Virus record (IMG/VR): IMGVR_UViG_3300031973_001140
Span: 1-24,440 of that record
Length of the DNA stretch: 24,440 nt
Source of the DNA: a virus
Direction: 5' to 3' (one strand)
In this document: piece after piece, positions 1-8,209 of the stretch
Position numbering within the stretch: the stretch's first letter is position 1
Layout: each line of letters starts with the position of its first letter
The notes under the pieces: model-generated
The model's input: only the letters and a program-made list of their open reading frames with translations
Database searches by the model: none
Told to the model about the DNA's origin: nothing
Position numbers and translations under genes: made by a program

Positions 1-24
1 CTAAACATTGTTTTTTGTGTATCT

Positions 25-594
25 TTATTCATTGTTTTCCTTTAAAAGTTGTTTAAGATGTTCTTCGGGGTTTTTGTTGTTTAGTTTGATTCCCCATTCT
101 TTCACGTCAGAGACACTGATGCCGGGATCGTTTATGCGGGAGCCAAACAGGTTCTGCTTAGTGAGCCTCTCAAGCTCCTCTTCGTCCCAGCCCTGGTCTA
201 ACAGGTGTTGCCTGGCTCGATTCCAAGAGTCCATGCCGGCGCGACCAGCGTGGCCTTGGTTTTGTTTGGTGATGACTTTGTCATAGAACGGCTCCAAGTC
301 TTTCTGGAAACATACATAGTGCTCCACAAACTCGCCGTCCTCGGTAACCGTACTGAACAATGAAAAGTCAAAACCTTTTTTCCAAGCTTGTACCTTCATG
401 GCCCCCATCCTACTAGAGGTAGAGAAGCTACCACGAGACACACTAGTGCTCTTCAGTTCGCACCTGAACTCTTTGCCCTCAACAATGAGGGAGCCATCAG
501 GTACATACTTGTTTGAACGACCAGGGCCCGGTGTCATGCCGAAGCGTTGAAGTTGCTTGTTTTCGATCTTGTCGTCTTGACGAGTTCTATTCAC
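25..594 (-). CDS. PD-(D/E)XK nuclease-like protein
   Basis: 189 aa. The N-terminal part carries a candidate PD-(D/E)XK nuclease core: Pro32-Asp33, twelve residues, then Glu46-Leu47-Lys48. This is the spacing and order of the metal-binding and catalytic residues in restriction-endonuclease-like and Holliday-junction-resolvase-like enzymes. The rest is charged and ends in an acidic and basic tail. The start is a GTG (592-594) preceded by AGGGAG five bases upstream; the next in-frame Met (residue 20) would still keep the core. The start overlaps the end of the dUTPase gene by 8 nt, so translation is probably coupled. In a phage replication operon a resolvase or recombination nuclease is plausible, but the exact role is inference. 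An ATG lies at 6-8, just downstream, and may begin another gene outside the window. Confidence 0.55.
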   Translation of the reverse strand: MNRTRQDDKIENKQLQRFGMTPGPGRSNKYVPDGSLIVEGKEFRCELKSTSVSRGSFSTSSRMGAMKVQAWKKGFDFSLFSTVTEDGEFVEHYVCFQKDLEPFYDKVITKQNQGHAGRAGMDSWNRARQHLLDQGWDEEELERLTKQNLFGSRINDPGISVSDVKEWGIKLNNKNPEEHLKQLLKENNE

Positions 595-1042
595 CTGTAC
601 TCCCTAGGGCACCGTCGCCCCTATTACTTATTGTCATCGGATAGGTGTATAAAATGTCCTCTGTAGTCTCCATCGGCCTGAAGTGGACTACGGGGGTCAT
701 GACTAACTGAGCGACCTTGTCGCCAGGGGACAGGACCTGTATTGTGTTACCAATATTGTGTAGATTGATGAACACCTCTCCATCATATCCGGAGTCTACC
801 ACACACGCCCCCACAATAAGGGAGCGCTTGGCAGCCACGCTGCTGCGGTTTTTTACCTCCAGCATGTAACCGTGGGGTACCCCAAACTTCAATCCCGTTG
901 GCAAGATCTTACTATCACCTGGGTTTAAAAGCACAGTCACCGGGGCCTCCGGAGAGAAAAATACGTCAAGGCCTGCATCCGATGGGTTAGCCCTCTCGGG
1001 GCTAATCGCATTGGGGCGCACTTTTGCGTACTCAAGAATCAT
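587..1042 (-). CDS. dut: dUTP diphosphatase (dUTPase)
   Basis: 151 aa, the usual length of a trimeric dUTPase. It hydrolyses dUTP to dUMP and pyrophosphate, keeping uracil out of phage DNA and feeding dTMP synthesis. All five family motifs are visible in order: DAGLDVF (22-28), NRSSVA (65-70), VDSGYDGE (82-89, catalytic Asp83), GDKVAQLVM (107-115) and RGDGALGSTG (141-150). In motif 5 the position that usually carries an aromatic Phe is Leu146, and the preceding Gly is Ala; the rest of the motif is intact. The ATG overlaps the end of the small upstream gene by 11 nt, with a GGAAA ribosome-binding site inside that gene. It belongs to the cluster driven from the promoter at 1311-1339. Confidence 0.95.
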   Translation of the reverse strand: MILEYAKVRPNAISPERANPSDAGLDVFFSPEAPVTVLLNPGDSKILPTGLKFGVPHGYMLEVKNRSSVAAKRSLIVGACVVDSGYDGEVFINLHNIGNTIQVLSPGDKVAQLVMTPVVHFRPMETTEDILYTYPMTISNRGDGALGSTGE

Positions 1043-1286
1043 CAGAGTTTCCGCTAAACATTTCGAAGTTTTCTACTACCTCATCGATGTCGTACTTTTG
1101 CTTGAAAAGGCGGTATGCCTTTACTGCTGATCGAATTTCATCCGTGTTGAGCCATCCGTTCTCTCGGAACTCTGTGCGTAGTTCACGCTTTTGTTCCTGA
1201 AAGGGTTCGATACACTCTTCAATTGCTGCCAGTGAGCGGATGTACTCCTTGACATAGCGCTTGCGCTCTTCATTTGTTGTAGCCAT
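1032..1286 (-). CDS. Small charged helical protein, unknown function
   Basis: 84 aa, rich in Glu, Lys and Arg and almost certainly mostly alpha-helical. A central stretch (about residues 20-65) reads as two amphipathic helices around the segment NGWLNTDEI. The general look, a short coiled-coil followed by a compact helical part, is like small phage DNA-associated proteins, but I do not recognise a family. The start is well supported: ATG 1284-1286 has AAAGGAGG six bases upstream, and it is the first gene after the candidate promoter at 1311-1339. It overlaps the dUTPase gene by 11 nt. Confidence 0.75.
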   Translation of the reverse strand: MATTNEERKRYVKEYIRSLAAIEECIEPFQEQKRELRTEFRENGWLNTDEIRSAVKAYRLFKQKYDIDEVVENFEMFSGNSDDS

Positions 1287-1310
1287 TGTGGCCTCCTTTG
1301 TTACTCTAAT

Positions 1311-1339
1311 AGTATAACAAGTGTGGGAGGCGCCGTCAA
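1311..1339 (-). promoter_or_regulatory. Sigma-70-type promoter with extended -10
   Basis: Read on the minus strand: -35 TTGACG (1334-1339), a 17-nt spacer, then -10 TATACT (1311-1316), with TG one base upstream of the -10 hexamer (extended -10). It lies in the 60-nt gap between the J-domain gene and the 84-aa gene, 25 nt before the start codon, with a strong ribosome-binding site in between. It should drive the 84-aa gene, dUTPase and the PD-(D/E)XK gene. Confidence 0.75.
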
Positions 1340-1346
1340 GTTCTTT

Positions 1347-2069
1347 TCAGAAGTTTATTCCAAATAACTGAGTCATGAATTTTTTAATCAACTCATCCTT
1401 TTCGTGCTCAGACTCACAGTCAGCAAACAAGTAATTGTATGTCGTCTTGCTGTGGGCGATGGCATGTTTTAGAGCCTCTATCTCTTTCTTCATCCACCTT
1501 ATTTGTTGTTTATAGTTCTTTGGGGTTTTGATCCCCAGTTCTGCAGCTATCTCAAGGACAACAAAATACTTTCTATCATCAAGAGCGGCCTTCGCTGCGT
1601 TAAACTTTGCTATTTTCTTTCCCTTCTCCTCGGTCGACAGCGCCGCAGACAACCTATCTGGATGCAACTCCATGGCTACCTTTTTGAAGAGGGCTCTGAA
1701 GCATTCGTGCAGTTCTGCTTCGTCCTTTGTCATCTCGTATTCGTTTGATGGCTCTGGGTCGGGCTCCGAATTCAGAACCTTTGGTTCACTATACTTTACC
1801 AACTGCTGCTGCATCTCCGTGAGAGCCTCCTTGACTTGCTCTACCTCTTCCACTTCCTCATCGACGCCGTACATCTTCCTGATTTTTTCACTGTTCTTTT
1901 TGTTAAGTCGTTCGATATCATAGCTTAAGCGCTCACAAAAGTTATTATAATACTTTTGGAACTCGGGATATGCATCGTGAATGATCGATTTTACAAACTC
2001 GTTCTCTTCATTTAAGTAAATCAATTCATTTAAGATGCGCTTCCACCTTAAGCTGTCAGTTACGCCCAT
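1347..2069 (-). CDS. J-domain (DnaJ-like) protein
   Basis: 240 aa. The middle-to-C-terminal part contains a J-domain-like unit: a helix ending LFKKVAMEL, the diagnostic His-Pro-Asp tripeptide at 136-138 followed by Arg, then a helix with FNAAKAALDD. This is the part of DnaJ proteins that stimulates the ATPase of DnaK/Hsp70. There is no Gly/Phe region, zinc finger or substrate-binding domain, so it is not a full DnaJ. The N-terminal 100 residues are predicted helical, with an acidic stretch around 69-77 and a Pro/Glu-rich linker (96-108). The ATG has GGGAGGG upstream. It follows the ClpP-like gene by 34 nt, and the pairing suggests recruitment of host chaperone machinery; that role is inference. 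Confidence 0.75.
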   Translation of the reverse strand: MGVTDSLRWKRILNELIYLNEENEFVKSIIHDAYPEFQKYYNNFCERLSYDIERLNKKNSEKIRKMYGVDEEVEEVEQVKEALTEMQQQLVKYSEPKVLNSEPDPEPSNEYEMTKDEAELHECFRALFKKVAMELHPDRLSAALSTEEKGKKIAKFNAAKAALDDRKYFVVLEIAAELGIKTPKNYKQQIRWMKKEIEALKHAIAHSKTTYNYLFADCESEHEKDELIKKFMTQLFGINF

Positions 2070-2103
2070 GTTCGACCCTCCCGGTAATTAGGCAGACGCG
2101 GCG

Positions 2104-2709
2104 TTACTCGAAATCAATTTCAACTTTTGTTCTAATTTTCATTTCAGGAACGTGGAGGTGATTCGCAAGGTTATGCTTCACACACTCATCAGCCTCAAGG
2201 AACCAATCCGAGTGTCCCTTGTCGTGCACGATATCAAGAAAATAATCTTTATGCTTGCCGCAGTTCTCTGCCATCATGCTATAAATCTTCTGATTTAGGC
2301 GGTCGGTCTCTTCGGCAGATGCCTTAATCTCTTCAACTTTCCCCCAGCCCATCGAACTTACGTCGTGGATCATGAGGGTCGCATCAGGGTCCATGTATCG
2401 ATACCCTTCAGTACCAAAGCTAAACAAAATAGCTCCGCATGACATTGCTTTTCCCTGCACAATGGTCGCCACAGGTATCTTTGAGTTCTTAATGTCGGAA
2501 ATCATGGACATAAGACTGTAGACTTGGCCGCCATAGCTATCGATGATGATCGGCACAACAGGCTGTCCTGTGTTTTGCGCTTTCATCATCGCGCCCGAGA
2601 ACGCCTTGGCGTTCGACTCATCGAATTTCGATAACCTAATGATGACCGGCAGGTTATCGATCAGGCTTGGCTCTTTCAGCAGGGGACTAAAGTATTTTAT
2701 AACATTCAT
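2104..2709 (-). CDS. clpP: ClpP-like serine protease
   Basis: 201 aa with the start I prefer. ClpP forms a barrel-shaped peptidase that degrades unfolded proteins delivered by Clp ATPases. The fold signature is clear: IDSYGGQV, then the nucleophile Ser90 in KAMSCGA, His115 in MIHD, and Asp168 in HSDWFLEAD, giving a complete Ser-His-Asp triad. The reading frame extends to a TTG at 2767-2769, but that start has no ribosome-binding site and would overlap dnaE. The ATG at 2707-2709 has AAGGA nine bases upstream and leaves a clean 32-nt gap. No Clp ATPase is encoded here, so it would use a host partner or act alone, for example in capsid or scaffold maturation as some phage ClpP-like proteases do. 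The nearest neighbours are replication genes rather than capsid genes. Confidence 0.9.
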   Translation of the reverse strand: MNVIKYFSPLLKEPSLIDNLPVIIRLSKFDESNAKAFSGAMMKAQNTGQPVVPIIIDSYGGQVYSLMSMISDIKNSKIPVATIVQGKAMSCGAILFSFGTEGYRYMDPDATLMIHDVSSMGWGKVEEIKASAEETDRLNQKIYSMMAENCGKHKDYFLDIVHDKGHSDWFLEADECVKHNLANHLHVPEMKIRTKVEIDFE

Positions 2710-2741
2710 AAGAGGGGTTCCTTGTATAAAGTATGTAGTGG

Positions 2742-5700
2742 TCACCCCAGCAAGCGGAACGTTTTCCAAAGAGCGTAAGTCGAAAATCCCCAGTTCTCGT
2801 TGTAGTCCAGTTTTGCCATGTAGGGTCGATTTAATTGGATGCGATCCTTGTGCGGCTTAACTCCCCAGCACCGGATTCTGGTGACTTCGTTATTAGAATC
2901 AATAACTTCCACGATCCAGTAAAGCTTGCCATTCTTAGTTTTCCTCTCCGTCACCTTTCTAGGAATAAACCAACAAACCTCAAGTTCTGGATCAAACTCT
3001 GAGATTGGTGGGATAAACTTTTCTTGTAACTTCTGGATCGTCTCCAGGCTGATGACCAAGTTAATTGGGAAGACTCCCGTTAGATCTGTCTTGAACTGGA
3101 TGATCTCCTCCTCCGAGAAGTCTCCTTCGGGTCTATAGAGTTCTACATTTTCTGCGAATCTCTTCAAATTCTTAGGTCGTTCAACTACACAAGCAGACCA
3201 GAAGTGCTTGCGGCCAGAGAATCTATCGTCAACAATAAGATCTAGGGCTCCGCCGCGGCAAAGCGCATCTAGAGCTTTCTTGTTCAGCTTGCTGTAAGAT
3301 ATGCCCTCCCGGAACAAGAGATCCTCTGCGTTCAAGAACGGTCGGTGGTCTAACACCTGCTCAATGGCTGTGGCACCTAGACCCTTGATGGAGGTAAGCG
3401 GCTGGATTAGAGTGCTTCCGTCAGCGCTGATCTCCCAAACCTTACCGGACTTGTTTATGTCGAGTGGTGCGATATCAAAACCATACTGCTTTGCAATGTT
3501 GATCGCCTTCTCCTTGCGAGACTCAGGCTCCTTGTCCAAGAAGGCGGCCATCCACTCTGCTGGATAGTAGTTCCAGAGCCATGCGCACTGAAAGGAAATG
3601 ATGCTGTAAGATACTGCGTGTGACTTGTTGAAGCCATAACCTGAGAAGAATTCAAACTTATCCCAAAGCGACTGTGCAGCGGCGCGGTCGATCTTGTTCT
3701 TAACACAGCCGGCAATGAACTTAGTATGAAGTTTTTCTTTAACGGATCCCTTTCCGGTTCCCTTCTTAGTTAACACCTTGCGAAGCATGTTGCCCTCATC
3801 CAGCGTCAAGCCGCCAAGCTTGTGAGCCAGGAGGGCAATTTGCTCTTGGAAGATCAAGAAGCCAAACGTCTCCTGTGTGATCTCATGCGCATCATCATTT
3901 AGATATTTGATGTGATGTGGACTCTCCTTGGCATCCACGTATTCGTCGTGAACGCCAGCAGACAAGGGCCCGGGGCGATAGATAGACGTGATGGCGGATA
4001 CATCGATTATATTCCGGGGCTTTGCCCGAACGCAGAACTGCTGAGCACCCTGCTCTGTGAACTGAAATACTCCTGCCCACTTTCCAGTGTGGAAGATGTT
4101 TTCATAAACCTCTTGATCATTTAAATCAATCACTTCGGGGTGTAGATTCTTCTCATAGTACTCGCGAACTTGCGCGAATGTTGGGCTTTCAACACCATGG
4201 TGACGTTGCAGAATATGTTCGATACAACCTTCCATCATCTTCAGTGTGGAGAGCCCCAGCAAATCGAACTTAATGAAGCCCATGGGCTCAAGATGGCGGA
4301 CATTCTGACCCTCTGACCATGGCGCTTGACGTACACCGCCGGAGTTAATTAGCGGCATGTTCTCATCAAGGTTTTCAGCAATCACAACTCCGCCGGCGTG
4401 ACGTGAGCAAGAGCGAACCTGTCCAACAAGACCCTCAACGTGTGTCTTGACTGCGGGGTGCGCAGCAAGATACTTCTGCAGCGATGGGGAAAACTCAATA
4501 ACCTCCTCCCAAGTTGGGACGTATACACCAGCCTTGATTCCGTGCTTTTGCTTTGCTGGCATGGTGGCTTCGCGCATCATGATAGACGTAACGGTATTAA
4601 CTTCTGTGAATGGGATATCGTATAGTTTAGAAATATCCTTAATAAGGGACTTCAACTGCAGCGTGTTCCAGTTAGAGATCGGAGCAACACAATCTGTTCC
4701 CCACATTTCTACCAGCTTCTCCTTCAGGGCCATACTATCAGATACATCGTAATCGATATCGGGGTAATCCTTGGCGTCGGAACGAAGGAAACGCGAGAAG
4801 AGCAGGCCATGCTTAATCGGATCGACTTGCGTGATGTTCAAAGCATACGCAACCAACGAGCCGGCAGCAGAGCCGCGGCCCGGGCCGGGGAGCATCATAC
4901 CAACAGCCACGTCAACGATGGACTTCATAGTTAGGAAATACTTAGAGAAGCCACGATCATCAATAACGTTAAGCTCATGCTTTAAGCGCTCAGTGTACTC
5001 TTTGTTTTTATGTAACCCCTTGTCTTTTAGGCCCTCAAGCGCATAATTGACCAGCGCCTGAGTAGCAGTGAAGCCGGCCGGCACAACAAACTCGGGCAAT
5101 CTTACCGTGTTGTCTGGCAGGAACGACTCAATACGTTCAAACGCGATTCTATGCGTCTCCTCAATGCTCTGCATAACCAGTTCATCATCGTACTCAAAGC
5201 CCTGCTCCTTAGAGTATTGCTTGTAACTTTCCCACATCTGATCGCCGTTCTTAGGGTACAACTCGTACCCGATTTCCTCAACACCTTCAGGTAGTTGTGA
5301 CTCTTCGTCTGCCCACGATGGGCGGCCCTTGCCAAGCCAACCGAGACGCTTATAAAGTTCCCTGTCCTTCCATGCATCAGGGCTGGGGTAGTGGCTGTCG
5401 GCCGTTGTCACCAGTTCGACACCAAACTCTTTAGCAACCTGAATAACATATTGGTTTAACTCATGCTGCTCCTTAATGTTGTTCCACTGAATCTCAGCGT
5501 ACCAGCGATCTCCGAAGATGTCAACCATTTGTCGTGTAGACTCTCTCATAGCCTCTAAGACAGCCTTGGCGCCTTCCTCTCGGTGTTCCCAGTAGTTGCC
5601 AGCGTAAACACCGCCTAGGCATGCTGACGATGCAATAATGCCCTCATTATACTTCTTCAAGAGAGCGTAGTCAATACGCGGGTAGCGATAGAAGTTTTCT

Positions 5701-6176
5701 GGCTGGTAGGACTCAGAGACAAGCTTGAACAAGTTGTTAAGCCCTGTCTGGTTCTGAGCCAACAGAACAAGGTGACGGCGGCGCTTTAGGATGCCCTGTG
5801 TCTTCTTGCTGTCGCCTTCATCTTCTACCGTGGCGCCAGATTGTTCATCCTTCTTAATGGAGCGGGCGCGCTTCTTATCTTCCATCGCCTTGTTGTATGC
5901 ATCATGCCACTCTGCAATCGACGGGGTGAAATATGCTTCGCAACCAAAGATAGGCTTAAACTCTTTACCCTCTTCTTGCATTTTCTTTGCATGCAGAACT
6001 TGGCCTGCAAGACCGTTCATGTTGCCGTGGTCTGTGAGGGCCAGGGCGTCGGCGCCATTACTATAAGCGAAATCCATGTGCGCGCTTGGATACCCGATGG
6101 CATCAAAAATAGAACCTGCAACGCTGTGCGCATGCAGTCCTACAAATTTAATCTTCGATTGTGTTCTCTGTGTCAT
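2742..6176 (-). CDS. dnaE: DNA polymerase III alpha subunit-like (family C)
   Basis: 1144 aa, close to the usual length of bacterial DnaE (about 1160). It is a replicative DNA polymerase. The N-terminal PHP domain keeps the expected metal ligands: His15, His17, Asp25, His50, Glu80, His135, Cys186, Asp260 and His262. The palm shows PGPGRGSAAGS (430-440) and the catalytic aspartates in PDIDYD (472-477; Asp473, Asp475). Helix-hairpin-helix-like and OB-fold regions follow, and the protein ends just after the OB-like part, so a C-terminal tau-binding domain appears absent. I see no obvious internal clamp-binding motif. The ATG has GGGAGG close upstream and overlaps the preceding membrane-protein gene by 29 nt. 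The same window also encodes a family A polymerase, which is unusual. Confidence 0.96.
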   Translation of the reverse strand: MTQRTQSKIKFVGLHAHSVAGSIFDAIGYPSAHMDFAYSNGADALALTDHGNMNGLAGQVLHAKKMQEEGKEFKPIFGCEAYFTPSIAEWHDAYNKAMEDKKRARSIKKDEQSGATVEDEGDSKKTQGILKRRRHLVLLAQNQTGLNNLFKLVSESYQPENFYRYPRIDYALLKKYNEGIIASSACLGGVYAGNYWEHREEGAKAVLEAMRESTRQMVDIFGDRWYAEIQWNNIKEQHELNQYVIQVAKEFGVELVTTADSHYPSPDAWKDRELYKRLGWLGKGRPSWADEESQLPEGVEEIGYELYPKNGDQMWESYKQYSKEQGFEYDDELVMQSIEETHRIAFERIESFLPDNTVRLPEFVVPAGFTATQALVNYALEGLKDKGLHKNKEYTERLKHELNVIDDRGFSKYFLTMKSIVDVAVGMMLPGPGRGSAAGSLVAYALNITQVDPIKHGLLFSRFLRSDAKDYPDIDYDVSDSMALKEKLVEMWGTDCVAPISNWNTLQLKSLIKDISKLYDIPFTEVNTVTSIMMREATMPAKQKHGIKAGVYVPTWEEVIEFSPSLQKYLAAHPAVKTHVEGLVGQVRSCSRHAGGVVIAENLDENMPLINSGGVRQAPWSEGQNVRHLEPMGFIKFDLLGLSTLKMMEGCIEHILQRHHGVESPTFAQVREYYEKNLHPEVIDLNDQEVYENIFHTGKWAGVFQFTEQGAQQFCVRAKPRNIIDVSAITSIYRPGPLSAGVHDEYVDAKESPHHIKYLNDDAHEITQETFGFLIFQEQIALLAHKLGGLTLDEGNMLRKVLTKKGTGKGSVKEKLHTKFIAGCVKNKIDRAAAQSLWDKFEFFSGYGFNKSHAVSYSIISFQCAWLWNYYPAEWMAAFLDKEPESRKEKAINIAKQYGFDIAPLDINKSGKVWEISADGSTLIQPLTSIKGLGATAIEQVLDHRPFLNAEDLLFREGISYSKLNKKALDALCRGGALDLIVDDRFSGRKHFWSACVVERPKNLKRFAENVELYRPEGDFSEEEIIQFKTDLTGVFPINLVISLETIQKLQEKFIPPISEFDPELEVCWFIPRKVTERKTKNGKLYWIVEVIDSNNEVTRIRCWGVKPHKDRIQLNRPYMAKLDYNENWGFSTYALWKTFRLLG

Positions 6177-6453
6177 TTACCCTCCCAGATAATTTAATGT
6201 ATACTGTCCATATAACCGGTACTGCGATAGGATGCAAGCATAAAATCCAACTAATTGGAGCGCCCGTCAAAAACCAAGGGTGTACCTCGGCCCCAAGCCA
6301 CAGAAACAGCAGGGGAAATAGAACATCCTCTATGATCTCCCACACTATAAATATTATAACAAATGCGGTGCCATAACGCAAGAGATCTTTTTTAATATTC
6401 TTAATTTTATAGTGCTCAAGCTTATGCTTGATTCGATGTACTAGCCATTTCAT
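6148..6453 (-). CDS. Small membrane protein, two transmembrane segments
   Basis: 101 aa. A basic N-terminus of about 25 residues (many Lys, Arg and His) is followed by two hydrophobic stretches, about residues 28-55 and 65-90, and then an acidic tail. This predicts a small inner-membrane protein with two helices and, by the positive-inside rule, a cytoplasmic N-terminus. No family is recognised. A holin is conceivable by size and topology, but it sits beside dnaE rather than the endolysin, so I do not call it one. The ATG has GAGGA about 10 nt upstream, inside the end of the preceding gene. It overlaps dnaE by 29 nt, suggesting translational coupling. Confidence 0.75.
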   Translation of the reverse strand: MKWLVHRIKHKLEHYKIKNIKKDLLRYGTAFVIIFIVWEIIEDVLFPLLFLWLGAEVHPWFLTGAPISWILCLHPIAVPVIWTVYIKLSGRVNDTENTIED

Positions 6454-6458
6454 AATTA

Positions 6459-7337
6459 CTATTCCTCATACGAGAACTTCTCATGTTTGTGAGGCCTAAC
6501 TAGTTCTTTGTAGGGCTTTTCTATAATGTTATCTGATGCTAAATAGTCTACGTACTGGCCCCAAGCGGAGCCATCGTAAAACCAATCAACCTCTATCCTT
6601 GTTGCTTTTTCTTGTTCTGTCACCAGAGGTTGGAAGATCTCGCTCAGAGGGAAGCGTCGGGCTGACCATCGCTGACTCAAGGGGATCTTCTGCGTGGGGT
6701 ATTGCTGGCCTGGTAAAGGGGGTAAATACTCCCGTGATGTTTTTTTGTTGATGTGTCGTCGGCATAACTTAAAATCTTCTCCTGTCATCGTGAAAGAAAG
6801 AGGTAAATCATCTTTCACTGTTTTATTTTTATGCGTAAAGAAAAAATTCTTTTCTTTATCTTTTATATATTTCCTGTGTTCTCTTACTTGTTCAACATCG
6901 AAAAGGCCCATGGGGAAAGAAATATAATATTTCTGTGGTACAATCCATTGTGAAATCTTGTAGGATGTTCGCCATGCGCTATGAATCCCGTGGATAATAG
7001 ACCAGCCGTAAGAATCACGACGATCGCGATCTTTCGGATGTATAGGAACGTAGTAAATAGGTACTTCTTTCCGTTGTTCCTTGTAAAATTTACTAAATTT
7101 TCGGGCATAATAAACAGGATCATAGATCCATTCACCAATCGTTTTTCGCACAAGAGGGATTAAGTCGTCATTTGCAACTATCCAGATTGTGCTGCAGCCG
7201 GCCATGGCACACTCGTACACCGATTTCTGAATTGCTGAGAAACCATTGTCAACTGGTACTAGAATTTCTGGTACCGGGTTTTCGTGATCAGTCTTGATGT
7301 TTGCTACTGGTACTATGCCCGCAAGGTGTAATCGCAT
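6459..7337 (-). CDS. Nucleotidyltransferase-like (MobA/GT-A fold) protein
   Basis: 292 aa. The first 70 residues follow the pattern of NTP-transferase/GT-A enzymes: an opening strand and turn (AGIVPVAN), a Pro-x-Pro-E-I-L-V-P-V segment like the usual P-K-x-L-x-P-V stretch, then a helix and strand (AMAGCSTIWIVAND). Such enzymes move a nucleotidyl group onto a sugar phosphate or cofactor. The classic G-x-G-T/S-R nucleotide loop is not obvious, so activity is uncertain. The C-terminal half is basic and aromatic and I do not recognise it. The start lies inside the preceding Rossmann-type gene (25-nt overlap), with only a weak ribosome-binding site, so coupling to that gene is likely. Together they could form a two-step pathway on a small molecule, glycan or DNA base; that is inference. 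Confidence 0.5.
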   Translation of the reverse strand: MRLHLAGIVPVANIKTDHENPVPEILVPVDNGFSAIQKSVYECAMAGCSTIWIVANDDLIPLVRKTIGEWIYDPVYYARKFSKFYKEQRKEVPIYYVPIHPKDRDRRDSYGWSIIHGIHSAWRTSYKISQWIVPQKYYISFPMGLFDVEQVREHRKYIKDKEKNFFFTHKNKTVKDDLPLSFTMTGEDFKLCRRHINKKTSREYLPPLPGQQYPTQKIPLSQRWSARRFPLSEIFQPLVTEQEKATRIEVDWFYDGSAWGQYVDYLASDNIIEKPYKELVRPHKHEKFSYEE

Positions 7338-8209
7338 TTTAAAATATCATACTTGTCTAAGTCTCTCTTTTGGAGATTTTTTATTAGTTCTTCTTCCGAG
7401 TTCTGTATCTTTCTTATGCTGTCGGATGCTTCCCACCTAGGGTGGGTAAGGCACCTCTTGATACGGCGCATATGTGACGTCTTTAATGTGTAGTATTTTG
7501 GACGTCCAGTAGGACTCAATCCGTTATAGGGCCCCTTGATACCCATTTCTTTTAAGATTGCTTCCATTTTAAATCTAGCCATTGTCTCGATGTAATCAGC
7601 ACTAACGAGTTGTTCCTCTGTTAACCTTGAGACAACACAAGCATCTTTAACACCAGTATTCCCATCAATTCTGTCAGATGAATAGAACCATATCTCGCTG
7701 ACAAAATCATCATTTGTTGATAGGTAATCAAGTTCAAGTTTTCCTCCTCGGTTAAACGCTATGTAATCATAGCATAGATATCTGTTTTCTTTAACTGGCT
7801 GCTGGTTTACTAGGTTAGAAAGATTATCGTCTCTAAGATAATAACAAGTATTAAAGCTAAATTCATATATTTTGGAATATTCATTTGTGCAAACAATTTT
7901 TTCTCCGTTATATCTCATCTTATCACAAAGATCAGACAAAGGCAAGAGCCCCTCTAAAGAAAGTAAAAAAACTAACCTCTCCCAAAGTAAATACTTCGGT
8001 ATACCAATTTTTTTAAGACCAGATGGTGTTTTTAGTTCTTGTGTTGTAGTTGGGATACCAACACACTGAAGATCAAGTGTCGGTTCAAAGTAATCAAACC
8101 GAAAAGGTCGCTCCGGTTTTGCAAAGAATACAGGATACCGATTTAAATAAGCAAAGAGCAGGGCCGATAGGTTGCCGCCTATTACAATCTTATCATGTTC
8201 AGGTATCAA
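7313..8209 (-). CDS. Rossmann-type (FAD/NAD-binding-like) protein, unknown substrate
   Basis: 298 aa. The N-terminus IVIGGNLSALLFAY is a strand, glycine-rich turn and helix like the dinucleotide-binding fold of flavoproteins or NAD(P)-dependent enzymes. The remainder is not recognised; a late segment with YNGLSPTGRPKYYTLKT followed by basic residues may be a nucleic-acid or substrate contact. The start is a TTG (8207-8209) that overlaps the stop of the upstream gene in a TTGA arrangement. An in-frame stop lies just upstream, and the next Met is about 97 residues in, which would delete the Rossmann turn, so TTG is the credible start. It overlaps the nucleotidyltransferase-like gene by 25 nt. 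Confidence 0.5.
   Translation of the reverse strand: MIPEHDKIVIGGNLSALLFAYLNRYPVFFAKPERPFRFDYFEPTLDLQCVGIPTTTQELKTPSGLKKIGIPKYLLWERLVFLLSLEGLLPLSDLCDKMRYNGEKIVCTNEYSKIYEFSFNTCYYLRDDNLSNLVNQQPVKENRYLCYDYIAFNRGGKLELDYLSTNDDFVSEIWFYSSDRIDGNTGVKDACVVSRLTEEQLVSADYIETMARFKMEAILKEMGIKGPYNGLSPTGRPKYYTLKTSHMRRIKRCLTHPRWEASDSIRKIQNSEEELIKNLQKRDLDKYDILKCDYTLRA

Noticed and set aside
1528-1923. 131-codon open frame on the plus strand
   Set aside because: Antisense to the J-domain gene, Ser/Phe-rich as expected of a complement strand, and no ribosome-binding site or plus-strand operon context.
2707-2769. Longer ClpP starting at TTG 2767-2769
   Set aside because: No Shine-Dalgarno, would overlap dnaE by 28 nt, and adds residues outside the conserved ClpP fold; ATG at 2707-2709 has AAGGA at good spacing.
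6353-6381. Possible promoter upstream of dnaE (TTGCGT, 17 nt, TATAAT with extended TG)
   Set aside because: It lies inside a hydrophobic-coding stretch rich in Ile/Val codons that readily gives TATAAT by chance, the -35 is poor, and it is about 180 nt from dnaE. Possible, but not strong enough to list.
6148-6453. Holin
   Set aside because: Two membrane helices and small size fit, but the gene sits with dnaE about 4 kb away from the endolysin and has no specific holin signature.
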